Made by a program: the position numbers and the translations under genes. Shown here one piece after another: positions 25,124 to 33,799 of a DNA stretch of 64,000 nt; position 1 is the first letter of the stretch; each line of letters starts with the position of its first letter. Origin of the DNA: Ramlibacter albus. Lineage in GTDB: Bacteria > Pseudomonadota > Gammaproteobacteria > Burkholderiales > Burkholderiaceae_C. Location of the stretch: assembly GCF_014297445.1 (NCBI RefSeq), contig NZ_JACORU010000001.1, positions 124,001-188,000 on the forward strand, read 5' to 3'. A model generated the notes under the pieces. It searched no databases. It was not told where the DNA came from and saw only the letters and a program-made list of their open reading frames with translations.

Positions 25124-26259
25124 ATGCTGTTTTTCGAATCCGAACTTGGACTTCCCTCCGTCGCCGAGGGAACGGGACGACTGCGTGCAGAGGTTCGCGC
25201 CTTCATCGACGAGGAGGTCGCGAACGGCGGTTTCCGTCCCCAATGCAATTCCTGGACCGAGGGCCTGGAAGGCGAATTCAGCCGCAGGCTTGGCGCGCGC
25301 GGCTGGATCGGCTACCACTGGCCGAGGGAGTGGGGAGGCCGCGGAGGAACCGCATTTGAAACCTTGACGATCAACGAGGAATTGCTCGCAGCCGGGGCAC
25401 CGGTGGCCGCCCACTGGATCGCAGCGCGGCAAAGCGCGCCGCTGCTGATGCGCTTCGGCAGCGAACGGCAGCGGCAGGACTTCCTCCCGCGGATTGCCGC
25501 CGGCGACACCTACTTCGCGATCGGCATGAGCGAGCCGGACGTGGGCTCGGATCTCGCGTCGGTTCGCAGCCGGGCCGATCCGTCGGGCGACGTGTGGCGG
25601 CTGACCGGCCGCAAGGTCTGGACCAGCGGCGCGCATGTCGCGCACTACGCGATTGTCCTGTGCCGCACGGCCCCGCTCGACCCGCGTACGCGCCATGCCG
25701 GGCTGAGCCAGTTCATCGTCGACCTGAAGGCTCCTGGCGTGACCATTCGCCCCATCCTCATGCTTGACGGCAGCCACCATTTCAACTGCCGGCGGATCGA
25801 CTGGTGGGCCAGGCCGGCGAAGGATGGAAGCAGGTCACGAGCGAATTGGCCTATGAGCGCAGCGGGCCGGAGCGTTTCCTCAGCACGATGCCCGTGCTCG
25901 AACGCTGCGTGCGTCTCGTGCTGCAGGGCGCATCGTCCCCGGCCGATGCCACTGCGGGGCGCCTGCTCGCCCGCCTGATGACCTTGCGCAACATGAGTCT
26001 GGCGATCTGGGCAGCGCTTCAAGCCGGGCGGTCGCCCGCCATCGAGGCGGCGATGGTCAAGGACCTGGGCACGAACTTCGAGCGTGACACGCTGGAGAGC
26101 GTGCGCGAGGCAATGGAACTCGATGAGCGGGTCGCGAACGACCCTGCGCTGACCGGCCTGCTGGCCGCGGCGTGGCCCCTCGCGCCCACGTACAACCTGC
26201 GTGGCGGGACCAACGAGGTCCTGCGCAACATGATCGCCAAGCAATTGCAGGCCCGATGA
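25124..26259 (+). pseudogene. Acyl-CoA dehydrogenase interrupted by a small frameshifting deletion
   Basis: The N-terminal two-thirds is a normal FadE-type dehydrogenase: GWIGYHWPREWGGRGGT, the FAD/substrate motif IGMSEPDVGSDLAS and KVWTSGAHVAHYA. At about 25785 the text runs GSHHFN and then continues in another frame as LPADRLVGQAGEGWKQV, through to YNLRGGTNEVLRNMIAKQL at the C-terminus. The expected stretch between (EVFFDDVF-like, about 8 residues) is missing. This implies loss of about 25 nt and a frameshift. Without recoding, the product ends as a 20-30 kDa fragment with a foreign tail. A sequencing error alone would not remove eight codons. ATG 25124 is the first plausible start below the -10. 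Confidence 0.75.
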
Positions 26260-26269
26260 GGCAACAGCG

Positions 26270-27349
26270 ATGAGCGAACTGGCCCTACCCCTGTCCGAAG
26301 CCGCCGAGCGACTCTTCTCGCAGCGCTGCGACAGCCGCGTGATGCTCGCCGCAGACGATGGACATTGGCCTTCGGACCTCTGGTCAGCGGCCGAGGACCT
26401 GGGGCCCAACCAGCTGCTCGTGCCCGAGTCCCTCGGAGGCGCGGGCGGCGACTGGGTGGACGCCTGCGCGCTGCTCGAACGCGCGGCGGCACACAGCGTG
26501 CCATTGCCGCTCGCAGAGACGCTGCTGGCCGGCTGGCTGCGCGGCCGCGCGGGTGCGGCCGCGGCTGCCGGGCCGGCTTGCGTGGCAATCTCGGAACTCG
26601 GTCTCGCCGCGATGCGCGAGGATGGACGCGCAAGACTTGCTCTGTCCGGGATTCGATGGGCTCCGCATGCGCGCCATCTCGCTGTGGTGGGGAGCGACGA
26701 CAGCGGAATGGCGCAGTTGCTGTGGCTGCCGCGCGGTGCAGCCACGATCGAAACCGAAGATTCCGCAAACGCGTCTGCCAGCGTGGCGTACCTTGACGTT
26801 GCGCTGAAGCCTGCCGTGGGCGCGGGTGCCGACGAGGCATGGTGCGTTGCCATTCCCGAGATACGCGCAGTCGAGGTTCGAGCGCGTGCTGCCTTGCTCA
26901 CCGCAGCACAGATCGCCGGCGCGCTCGGCCACCTTCTGCAACTCACGCTTGCCTACACGGCGGAGCGTGTCCAGTTCGGACGTGCGATAGGCCAGTTCCA
27001 GGCGGTGCAGCACCAGCTGGCACAGCTGGCCGAAGAAGCGGCGGCGGCGCGGGTGATCTCGCGCGCGGCTGCGGCCACTGATGACTCCCGTTGGTTCATC
27101 GCGGCGGCCGCGGCGGCGAAAGTTCGCGCGGGCGAGGCGGCGGGGCTCGGATCGCGGATCGCCCACCAGCTGCACGGCGCCATCGGTGTCACCGCCGAGC
27201 ACACGCTGCATCACTCCACGCGCAGGCTGCGGCAATGGCGGGACGAACACGGCGGCGAGGCCTTCTGGGCGCGTGCACTCGTCGAGGCGCTGAGGGATCG
27301 CGGCGAGCAGTCCGCATGGCAGGCCACGGTCGCCTGCACGTCGCGGTAG
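26270..27349 (+). CDS. Acyl-CoA dehydrogenase family protein, likely second subunit
   Basis: A 359-aa divergent member of the acyl-CoA dehydrogenase fold. PNQLLVPESLGGAGGDWVDA marks the N-terminal domain, AERVQFGRAIGQFQAVQH the C-terminal FAD-contact helix, and QLHGAIGVTAEHTLHH the helix found in small FadE partners of heterotetrameric dehydrogenases. The middle domain is short, and the SGAGSD/xWITNG FAD motifs and the catalytic Glu are not recognisable. It starts 10 nt after the frameshifted dehydrogenase, which would be its partner. If that partner is dead, this subunit may be orphaned. Confidence 0.82.
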   Translation: MSELALPLSEAAERLFSQRCDSRVMLAADDGHWPSDLWSAAEDLGPNQLLVPESLGGAGGDWVDACALLERAAAHSVPLPLAETLLAGWLRGRAGAAAAAGPACVAISELGLAAMREDGRARLALSGIRWAPHARHLAVVGSDDSGMAQLLWLPRGAATIETEDSANASASVAYLDVALKPAVGAGADEAWCVAIPEIRAVEVRARAALLTAAQIAGALGHLLQLTLAYTAERVQFGRAIGQFQAVQHQLAQLAEEAAAARVISRAAAATDDSRWFIAAAAAAKVRAGEAAGLGSRIAHQLHGAIGVTAEHTLHHSTRRLRQWRDEHGGEAFWARALVEALRDRGEQSAWQATVACTSR

Positions 27350-27358
27350 AGGTCCGGC

Positions 27359-28570
27359 ATGGGAGCGCTCGACGGTATCCGGATCCTCGATCTCACCGCC
27401 TACCTCATGGGTCCGTTCGCGACGCAGATCCTTGGCGACATGGGAGCCGACATCATCAAGGTCGAGTCCCCCGAGGGGGACATCGTGCGCGATCTTGGGC
27501 CTTCGCGCACGCGCCGCATGGGCGGGATTTTCCAGCAGAACAACCGCAACAAGCGCAGCATCGTGCTGGACCTGAAGCAGGCGGCCGGGCGCGATGCCTT
27601 ATTGCGCCTCGCCGCCCGGGCCGATGCATTCGTCTACAACGTGCGGCCCGCAGCGATGGCTCGGCTCGGGCTGTCATACGAAGAGCTGGCTGCCGAGAAC
27701 CCGGGGATCGTCTACGTGGGCGCCGTGGGCTTCGGACAGGACGGCCCCTATGCGTCCCGACCCGCACTCGACGACCTGATGCAGGGGATGTCCGCCATCC
27801 CAAGCCTGTACGCGCGGGCTTCGGGGGGCGAGCCGCGTTACATGCCGATGGCAATCGCGGACCGCTACACGGGGGTGCTGCTTGCAAACGCGATATTGGG
27901 CGGCCTCTTTCACAAGCTGCGCACGGGAGAGGGACAGGCGGTGGAAGTCCCGATGTTCGAGTCCCTCTCGCAAGCCGTTTTCGGCGACCACTTGATGGGC
28001 CACTCATTCGAGCCACCGGTCGGCGAGGTGGGATACCCCCGACACCTCAACCCCGATCGGCGGCCGTTCCGCACGAAGGACGGCTACGTTTGCGCCTTCC
28101 TCATCAACGATGGCCAGTGGCGTTCGGTGCTGGGGCGGCTGGGCGAGCTCCGGCTCCTCGAAGACCCTCGTTTCGCCACCCTGCAGGCCCGTACGGAGAA
28201 CTCCCGCGAGGTCTATGCATGGCTGGAAGCCACCTTCCGCACGCGATCGACGGCTGAATGGCTGGCGATCCTGGCTGACGCGGACGTGCCTGCAGGGCCT
28301 CTGCACACACTGGAATCGTTGCTGCAGGACCCGCACCTGAACGCCGTGGGGTTCTTCCAGCGGATCGAGCACTCCACCGAGGGCACGCTGGTGAGCCTGC
28401 GTCCGCCCTCGCGGTTTTCGCGCACGCCGCAAGCGATCAGGCACCCTCCCCCAAGCCTCGGCGAACACAGCGCCGAACTGCTCCGGGAAGCGGGCTACTC
28501 CGGGGACGAGATTGGCGCCATGGTTGCCGCCGGCGCCACCCTGGAGTCATCCGACGGGAGCGCCGCGTGA
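27359..28570 (+). CDS. Class III CoA-transferase (CaiB/BaiF family)
   Basis: A 403-aa family III CoA-transferase. LDLTAYLMGPFATQILGDMG, IIKVESPEGD and NNRNKRSIVLDLKQ form the N-terminal Rossmann part. AIADRYTGVL holds the likely catalytic Asp (about residue 167), and the C-terminal DADVPAGPLHTLES segment is present. It transfers CoA to or from an organic acid. It is close in sequence to the transferase at 52876-54114 (shared MGPFA-QIL-D-GAD and ESPEGD), so the two are probably paralogs. It ends cluster VI, 9 nt below the dehydrogenase partner gene. Confidence 0.92.
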   Translation: MGALDGIRILDLTAYLMGPFATQILGDMGADIIKVESPEGDIVRDLGPSRTRRMGGIFQQNNRNKRSIVLDLKQAAGRDALLRLAARADAFVYNVRPAAMARLGLSYEELAAENPGIVYVGAVGFGQDGPYASRPALDDLMQGMSAIPSLYARASGGEPRYMPMAIADRYTGVLLANAILGGLFHKLRTGEGQAVEVPMFESLSQAVFGDHLMGHSFEPPVGEVGYPRHLNPDRRPFRTKDGYVCAFLINDGQWRSVLGRLGELRLLEDPRFATLQARTENSREVYAWLEATFRTRSTAEWLAILADADVPAGPLHTLESLLQDPHLNAVGFFQRIEHSTEGTLVSLRPPSRFSRTPQAIRHPPPSLGEHSAELLREAGYSGDEIGAMVAAGATLESSDGSAA

Positions 28571-28602
28571 AGACTCGGGCCCGTAGCTTGCGTCACTCGC
28601 GA

Positions 28603-29385
28603 TCAGGCACCGCGGAACTCAGGTTTACGTTTTTCGAGCAATGCGGCGACGCCTTCCTTCGCGTCGGACATCTCGAGCGTGCGCGACTGCAGCAACGCCT
28701 CGACCTCACCGGCCGATTTCGGGTCCCAGTCGAGACCGCGGTACAGCGAGCGTTTCATCATCCTCACGGCCACCGGCGCATTGGCGGCGATCTCGTCCGC
28801 AAGCTCCCTCGCGCGCGCGAGGACCTGCCCGGGCTCGACTGCATGGTTGGCAACGCCCATCGCTGCGGCTTCGGTACCCGAGAACACCCGGCCCGTGAAG
28901 AGCAATTCGGCCGCACGCGGCACGCCGCACACGCGTGGCAGGAGATAACTGATCGCCATGCCGGAATGCAGGCCGAGCCGGGCGAAATTGGCGCCGTAGC
29001 GCGCGTCGCGGTTCGCCACGCGCAGGTCGCACACGAGTCCCAGGCCGAAGCCGCCGCCGATCGCATGGCCGTTCATCGCGGCAATCACAGGAACCGGCAC
29101 ATCGAGGATGGAAAGGAACGGCCGGTAGATGCCATAGGACGCGTCATGCGGCAGTTCATTGCCGCGGTCGAGCAGGTTGCTGCGGAAGTCGGCACCGGAG
29201 CAGAAGTTCGCACCGCTGCCGGCGATGACGACGCAACGCAGGTTGCGATCGTCCTTCACCTTGTCGATCACTTGCTGGAAGGCCTGAAGCAACTCCGGAG
29301 CCATGGCATTGCGTTGCTCCGGGCGATTCAGAGTGATTTCGCACACGAAGTCGCGGCGGCAGACAAGGACTGCGGGGTCGGTCAT
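28603..29385 (-). CDS. Enoyl-CoA hydratase/isomerase family protein lacking both catalytic Glu
   Basis: A 260-aa crotonase-fold protein with NRPEQRNAMAPE, NFCSGADFRSNLL and the ending ALLEKRKPEFRGA. The helix that normally carries the first hydratase Glu reads HAIGGGFGLGLVCDLRVA, and the second Glu site reads GANFARLGLHSG, so both glutamates are absent. Isomerase, hydrolase or a different chemistry is more likely than hydration. ATG 29385 has AAAGGAAAA upstream, while the longer frame is promoter read-through. It is transcribed alone, convergent with cluster VI and divergent from the Bug gene. Confidence 0.88.
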   Translation of the reverse strand: MTDPAVLVCRRDFVCEITLNRPEQRNAMAPELLQAFQQVIDKVKDDRNLRCVVIAGSGANFCSGADFRSNLLDRGNELPHDASYGIYRPFLSILDVPVPVIAAMNGHAIGGGFGLGLVCDLRVANRDARYGANFARLGLHSGMAISYLLPRVCGVPRAAELLFTGRVFSGTEAAAMGVANHAVEPGQVLARARELADEIAANAPVAVRMMKRSLYRGLDWDPKSAGEVEALLQSRTLEMSDAKEGVAALLEKRKPEFRGA

Positions 29386-29503
29386 CGGTTTTCCTTTGGT
29401 TGGGGTTGTCGTGAGTTTAGAAAGTTGCGGCCGCATTTGCCACGGGCATGAACGCAAAGGGTCCCCGTGTGTGTTCGATTCGATCAAGACGAAGGAGATC
29501 CGG

Positions 29504-30475
29504 ATGAAAGTCTTTAACAGGTGGGTACTCTGTCTATCGGCGGTAATCGGCATTGCAGCTCCGCTGCATGCAACGGCGCAGCCGTGGCCGTCCAAACCGC
29601 TGCAGATCATCGTTCCGCAAGGCGCGGGGGGCAGCACCGATGCCTTGGCGCGCGTTGTGGCGCAAGCACTTGGGGAGCGGTTGGGCCAGAGCGTCGTCAT
29701 CGACAATCGCGCCGGAGCCGGTGGCATCCTGGGAGTGGCGGCCGCAGCGAAGGCCCCAGCCGATGGATACACACTCCTGTTCGGGTCCAACACCACCGTC
29801 GCGGCCAACGCTTTCCTCTACTCAAGCTTTCCCGTCAAGCCCCTCGAGGACCTGGCGCCGCTCGCAATGGTGGCCGACGCGCCGTTCGCCTTCGTCGTTC
29901 CCGCCGGTTCGCCGCTGAAGAACATGCGCGACCTCTTGGCAGCTGCCAAGGCTTCACCCGGAAAACTCAACTACGGCTCCGGTACCAGCTCCGCATTGCT
30001 GTGCGCGGAACTTCTCAAGCGAGCCGCTGCCGTCGACCTGACGCGCGTGCCGTATAAGTCGTCGGCGCAAGCCCTGACCGACCTGATCGGAGGGCAGCTC
30101 GACGTCATCTGCGAGCCGCTTTCGACGAGCCTGCCGAACATCCGCGCAGGACGGCTGCGGTCACTGGCACAGACCGGCTCACAGCGTTCAGGTCTCGCAC
30201 CCGACATCGAAACTGTCGGGGAGGCAGGTATCAAGGGCGTCGAATACAGCGCCTGGATAGCCGTATTCGCACCGGCGGGTGTTCCGCGTGAAATCCTGTC
30301 ACGTCTTTCCTCGGAACTGCTGGCGGTCCTGAGGTTGCCGGCGACGGCGGAAAAGATTCGCGGCGTGGGATTTGAACCGCGCACGGGGGATGCCGAGGCA
30401 CTGGCGGCCGCGCACAAGGCCGAGCTGTCCTCGGTCGCCGCAACGGTCAAGGCGGCCGGGATCAAGGCAGAGTAG
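29504..30475 (+). CDS. Bug/TctC-family periplasmic solute-binding protein
   Basis: A 323-aa receptor with a Sec signal peptide (VFNRWVLCLSAVIGIAAPL, cleavage after ATA near residue 25). The mature part follows the Bug pattern: WPSKPLQIIVPQGAGGSTDA, IDNRAGAGGILG, APADGYTLLFGSN, SPGKLNYGSGTS and VPYKSSAQALTDLIGGQ. GAAGGAGAT lies 4-5 nt above ATG 29504. It is the first gene of cluster VII, upstream of two hotdog proteins and a CoA-transferase, and is the third orphan Bug receptor in the window. Confidence 0.93.
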   Translation: MKVFNRWVLCLSAVIGIAAPLHATAQPWPSKPLQIIVPQGAGGSTDALARVVAQALGERLGQSVVIDNRAGAGGILGVAAAAKAPADGYTLLFGSNTTVAANAFLYSSFPVKPLEDLAPLAMVADAPFAFVVPAGSPLKNMRDLLAAAKASPGKLNYGSGTSSALLCAELLKRAAAVDLTRVPYKSSAQALTDLIGGQLDVICEPLSTSLPNIRAGRLRSLAQTGSQRSGLAPDIETVGEAGIKGVEYSAWIAVFAPAGVPREILSRLSSELLAVLRLPATAEKIRGVGFEPRTGDAEALAAAHKAELSSVAATVKAAGIKAE

Positions 30476-30517
30476 AAGCTCCCGCCCAGAGCTGAGCGCG
30501 ACTGCTTCACCTTCTGT

Positions 30518-30958
30518 ATGGAGCCTTCCTTGTTCGTCGAATCCCACCTGGGGCGCGTGTCGCCCATCGAGTGCGACCAGCTCGGCCACATGAACGTGCA
30601 GTTCTACGTGGCGAAGGTTTCCGATGCCGCCTGGCACGTGATGGCGTCGATCGGCATCACGCCGGATTACATCCGGGAGCGCCGCCGCGCGCCGGCGGCG
30701 GTCAGGCAGGACGTTTTCTACCTCAAGGAGTTGCTTGCCGGCGATCTCGTGCGCATGGATAGCGGTGTGCTCGAGGTCAGCGAGCGCAAGATCACCTTTT
30801 TCCACCGTTTGACGAACGTCGAGACCGGTCACGTGGCGATGAAAAGCAGGGTCTTCACGGTGATGATGGACCTCGACGCGCGCCGGTCCACCGCGTTGGA
30901 CCCGGACGTGTTTGCGCGCGCGCGGGAGCGGCTCTTGCCTGTGGGGAGCGACGAATGA
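30518..30958 (+). CDS. Single-domain hotdog (4HBT-type) acyl-CoA thioesterase
   Basis: A 146-aa protein with the 4HBT/FcbC-like active-site line ECDQLGHMNVQFY (Asp at about residue 20) and the core strands RMDSGVLEVSERKITFFHRL. It probably hydrolyses an acyl-CoA thioester. Its stop overlaps the start of the next gene by 4 nt. That gene's first domain has almost the same active-site line, so the pair arose by duplication and may form mixed oligomers. Confidence 0.85.
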   Translation: MEPSLFVESHLGRVSPIECDQLGHMNVQFYVAKVSDAAWHVMASIGITPDYIRERRRAPAAVRQDVFYLKELLAGDLVRMDSGVLEVSERKITFFHRLTNVETGHVAMKSRVFTVMMDLDARRSTALDPDVFARARERLLPVGSDE

Positions 30959-31857
30959 ACGACCGCACCTTCGTCACGGGCCGCGGTTCGGTGAACATGG
31001 CCGAGTGCGACCAGTGGGGCCACATGAACGTGCAGTTCTACCTCGCGCGTGCGACCGATGCGCAGGCGCATCTCGCCGCGCGCATCGGCCTCGCCCCCTC
31101 GCGGCTGCGAAAGGAAGCGTTATCCCTCAGGCCGCTGGCCGATCGGACCTTGTTCAAGCGCGAACTGCGGGGCGGTGACATTCACATGATCCGCTCCGGC
31201 ATCCGCGCGGTGCATCCCGAAGGAACGATCGACATCGCGAGTCGGATGACAAACCTCGTGACCGGCGTCGAATCGGCGGCATTCGACACGCGGCTGGCGC
31301 TCGTGGGTCCCGACGACGCCACTCGACCATTGCCCGATGACGTCCGCTCCGCTGCGCTCGACCTTTCCGGCGACCTCCCCGAAATGCCCGCACCTCCACC
31401 GATGGCGGCAGTGCAGCCGCTCGGTGCGCCACCGCTCGACCGGATGCTGCTCACTTATCGCGGCTCGATCGAGCCATGGGATTGCGACACGGACGGCGTG
31501 GCCCCACCTCGCGCACACATCGCGCGCTTCAACGACGCGATCACCCACCTGTTCCGCGCGATGGCCCTGGACCGGAGGGCGCTCCTCGCCGAGGGAACCG
31601 GCTCCGCGGCACTCGACTACGACATCGCCTATCACCGCCCGCTGCGCGCGGGCACCGCCGTGGAAGTGCGCAGCGGCGTGCTGGCAGTCGGCGAGAAGGT
31701 CTATCACATCATCCACCACGTCGTGGATTCCAAGGAGGGGTTCATCTACACGAGCATCTTGGTCGCCGCGCTCTTCTTCGACTTGCAGCGGCGCAAGTCG
31801 GTGCCCATCCCTGCGTCGATACGTACTGCCGCCGAAAGGTTGATCGCTCATGCCTGA
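30955..31857 (+). CDS. Tandem hotdog-domain thioesterase-like protein
   Basis: A 300-aa protein with two hotdog units. Unit 1 (about 1-130) keeps the active-site line ECDQWGHMNVQFYLAR. Unit 2 (about 150-300) has the corresponding WDCDTDGVAPPRAHIAR, where the GHMN part is lost, so it may be structural or bind a different acyl group. The linker is Pro-rich (PEMPAPPPMAAV). Double-hotdog fusions usually arrange one active site per pair of units. It overlaps the upstream single-domain gene by 4 nt and the downstream CoA-transferase by 8 nt. Confidence 0.85.
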   Translation: MNDRTFVTGRGSVNMAECDQWGHMNVQFYLARATDAQAHLAARIGLAPSRLRKEALSLRPLADRTLFKRELRGGDIHMIRSGIRAVHPEGTIDIASRMTNLVTGVESAAFDTRLALVGPDDATRPLPDDVRSAALDLSGDLPEMPAPPPMAAVQPLGAPPLDRMLLTYRGSIEPWDCDTDGVAPPRAHIARFNDAITHLFRAMALDRRALLAEGTGSAALDYDIAYHRPLRAGTAVEVRSGVLAVGEKVYHIIHHVVDSKEGFIYTSILVAALFFDLQRRKSVPIPASIRTAAERLIAHA

Positions 31858-33085
31858 GTCAGTGTCTGGTGCCCCCCGCGCGCTCGAAGGGCTTCGCGTG
31901 ATCGACCTTTCGCGCGTCCTGGCCGGGCCGCTGTGCGCCCAGATGCTGGCGGACCATGGCGCCTCGGTCATCAAAGTGGAACCGCCAGATGGCGACGAGG
32001 CGCGGCGCATCGGCCCGCCCCTGGACGAGCGCGGAGAGGTCGCCTACTTTGCAGCCCTCAACCGCGGCAAGCGCTCGATCGCGGTCGACCTGTCGCGTCG
32101 GGCAGGCCGGGAGATCTTGGAACGACTGCTTCAGGAGGCGGACGTCGTGATCGAGAATTTCCTGCCTGGCACGATGGAGAAATGGGGCTTGGGTTACGAG
32201 GGTTCGCTGGCGACCCGGCATCCCCGGCTCGTTTACTGCTGCGTGAGCGGCTTCGGTGCCGACGGCCCGCTGGGGGGCCTGCCGGGCTACGATGCGGTGG
32301 CACAAGCGATGTGCGGGCTCATGAGCGTCAACGGCACCGCCGATTCAGGGCCGGTGCGGCTGGGTGTGCCCGTGGTGGACTATCTCACCGGCTACAACGC
32401 CATGGTGGGCGTGCTGCTGGCCCTCGGTGCGCGCACTCGCACCGGCCGCGGCCAGCGCGTGGAAGCGACGCTGTTCGACACCGGTCTGTCGCTGTTGCTG
32501 GCGCCGCACGCATCCAACTGGTTCTACTCCGGTAGCATCCCGCAGCGGATGGGCAGCGCCCATCACAACATCGTGCCCTATGACTGTTACGCGACCGCTG
32601 ACGGCCCCATCTTCCTCGGCGTGGTCAACGACGGCCAATTCCGCCGGCTGTGCGAATGCGTGCAGCGCCCGGACCTGGCGTCCGACCCGCGCTTCGAGAG
32701 CCCCGTTGCGCGCAGGGAAAATCGCGACCGGTTGCGAACGGAACTGGAAAGAACCCTTCGTCCATATTCTGCGGAAGAGCTGTGCGCGACATTGATGCAA
32801 CGCGGCGTCCCCGCTGCGGTGGTGAACGATGTCGGGCAGGCGCTTTCGCATCCGCACGCCGCGCACCGGCAGATGGTCGTCGAGGCGGAGGGACACCGGC
32901 ACATCGGAGTGCCGGTCAAGCTGAGCGCTACGCCTGGGCAAGTGGCGAGCCTGCCCCCTCGGCTCAGCGAACACGCCGACGCGATCCTGGCGGAGATCGG
33001 CTTCTCCGAAACCGAACGCTCGGCGCTGTTCAGCGATGGAACCGTGATCAAGCGGCCCTGCGCCACTCGTCCCGCTGGCGGATGA
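31850..33085 (+). CDS. Class III CoA-transferase (CaiB/BaiF family)
   Basis: A 411-aa transferase with LEGLRVIDLSRVLAGPLCAQ, SVIKVEPPDGDEAR and NRGKRSIAVDLS in the N-terminal part. The Asp of GVPVVDYLTGYNAMVG (about residue 173) is the expected acyl-anhydride-forming residue, and the C-terminal HPHAAHRQMVVEAEGH is typical. It is closer to formyl/succinyl-CoA-type transferases than to the pair at 27359 and 52876. It ends cluster VII. With thioesterases and a Bug receptor in the same unit, it may activate the imported acid. Confidence 0.92.
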   Translation: MPESVSGAPRALEGLRVIDLSRVLAGPLCAQMLADHGASVIKVEPPDGDEARRIGPPLDERGEVAYFAALNRGKRSIAVDLSRRAGREILERLLQEADVVIENFLPGTMEKWGLGYEGSLATRHPRLVYCCVSGFGADGPLGGLPGYDAVAQAMCGLMSVNGTADSGPVRLGVPVVDYLTGYNAMVGVLLALGARTRTGRGQRVEATLFDTGLSLLLAPHASNWFYSGSIPQRMGSAHHNIVPYDCYATADGPIFLGVVNDGQFRRLCECVQRPDLASDPRFESPVARRENRDRLRTELERTLRPYSAEELCATLMQRGVPAAVVNDVGQALSHPHAAHRQMVVEAEGHRHIGVPVKLSATPGQVASLPPRLSEHADAILAEIGFSETERSALFSDGTVIKRPCATRPAGG

Positions 33086-33266
33086 GCGCAAACGTGTCCG
33101 GAGGGTGACGAGACGGAGGACGTGCTCTGCCGCGCCCGGTCGCGGCGGCACGCACGCGCTCGACCGAACGAGTTCATCAGGCTGGAAGCGGGCCTGGGTC
33201 CGACAGCGAGCACGGCCAGGTTCTGGCGTCGGTGAACGCGAGAAGTCCATCGGCATTGTCGCGCCC

Positions 33267-33758
33267 TCAACCAGGCTCGACGGCACCCTCAGGCAGAAAA
33301 GTGATCGTCTCGGTGAAGTCGACGAGCACTTCGCCGTCCTGGTTGACGACTCGGTGGTGCAAATCCATCAGTGTGTATCCGCGCGAGGTGGTCGGCCGCA
33401 GCCAGGCTTCGCCTTCGACGTGGATCGTGTCGCCGGGGAACAGCGCACCCTTCACTCGCGCCTGAACGCCAGTCATGCCGCCGAAAGGACCGTGCTCGCG
33501 CCCCTCGAGCACACGTTCGATGACGCCGGCCACGGTCGGCGCCAGCAGCCCCATGCCCAGTGAGATGATCATCGGCCCTGGCGCGAAACGGTTGCGGTGC
33601 TTGCCCGACATGTTGCGCCTGATGTACTCCATGTCGATGAAGAACGGCTCGTGCAGCCCGACCACATTGACGAACGTGACGATGTCGGTTTCGGTGATGG
33701 TGCGGTTGTGCGTGCGGAACGGCACAACGCTCACGCCGGCCGGGGCTTCGCTGGACAT
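33267..33758 (-). CDS. MaoC-like hydratase/dehydratase family protein
   Basis: A 163-aa hotdog protein. TITETDIVTFVNVVGLHEPF, the PG-ended loop NRFAPGPMIISLGMG and the strand segment RVKGALFPGDTIHVEGEAW give the MaoC fold. It resembles the MaoC protein at 24550-25008 in the TETDIV opening. The active-site His of true hydratases is not clear, since the helix reads EYIRRNMSGKHRNR. ATG 33758 has GAAGGAGA upstream; the longer frame runs through the SDR gap. It is the last gene of the long minus-strand cluster VIII. Confidence 0.85.
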   Translation of the reverse strand: MSSEAPAGVSVVPFRTHNRTITETDIVTFVNVVGLHEPFFIDMEYIRRNMSGKHRNRFAPGPMIISLGMGLLAPTVAGVIERVLEGREHGPFGGMTGVQARVKGALFPGDTIHVEGEAWLRPTTSRGYTLMDLHHRVVNQDGEVLVDFTETITFLPEGAVEPG

Positions 33759-33799
33759 GATGCGGGTCTCCTTCGTCGTTGCGGGTGCTGGCGGGACGT

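Noticed and set aside
25785-25805. Programmed frameshifting in the dehydrogenase
   Set aside because: About eight expected residues are missing at the junction, and I see no slippery sequence with a downstream structure, so deletion is the simpler explanation.
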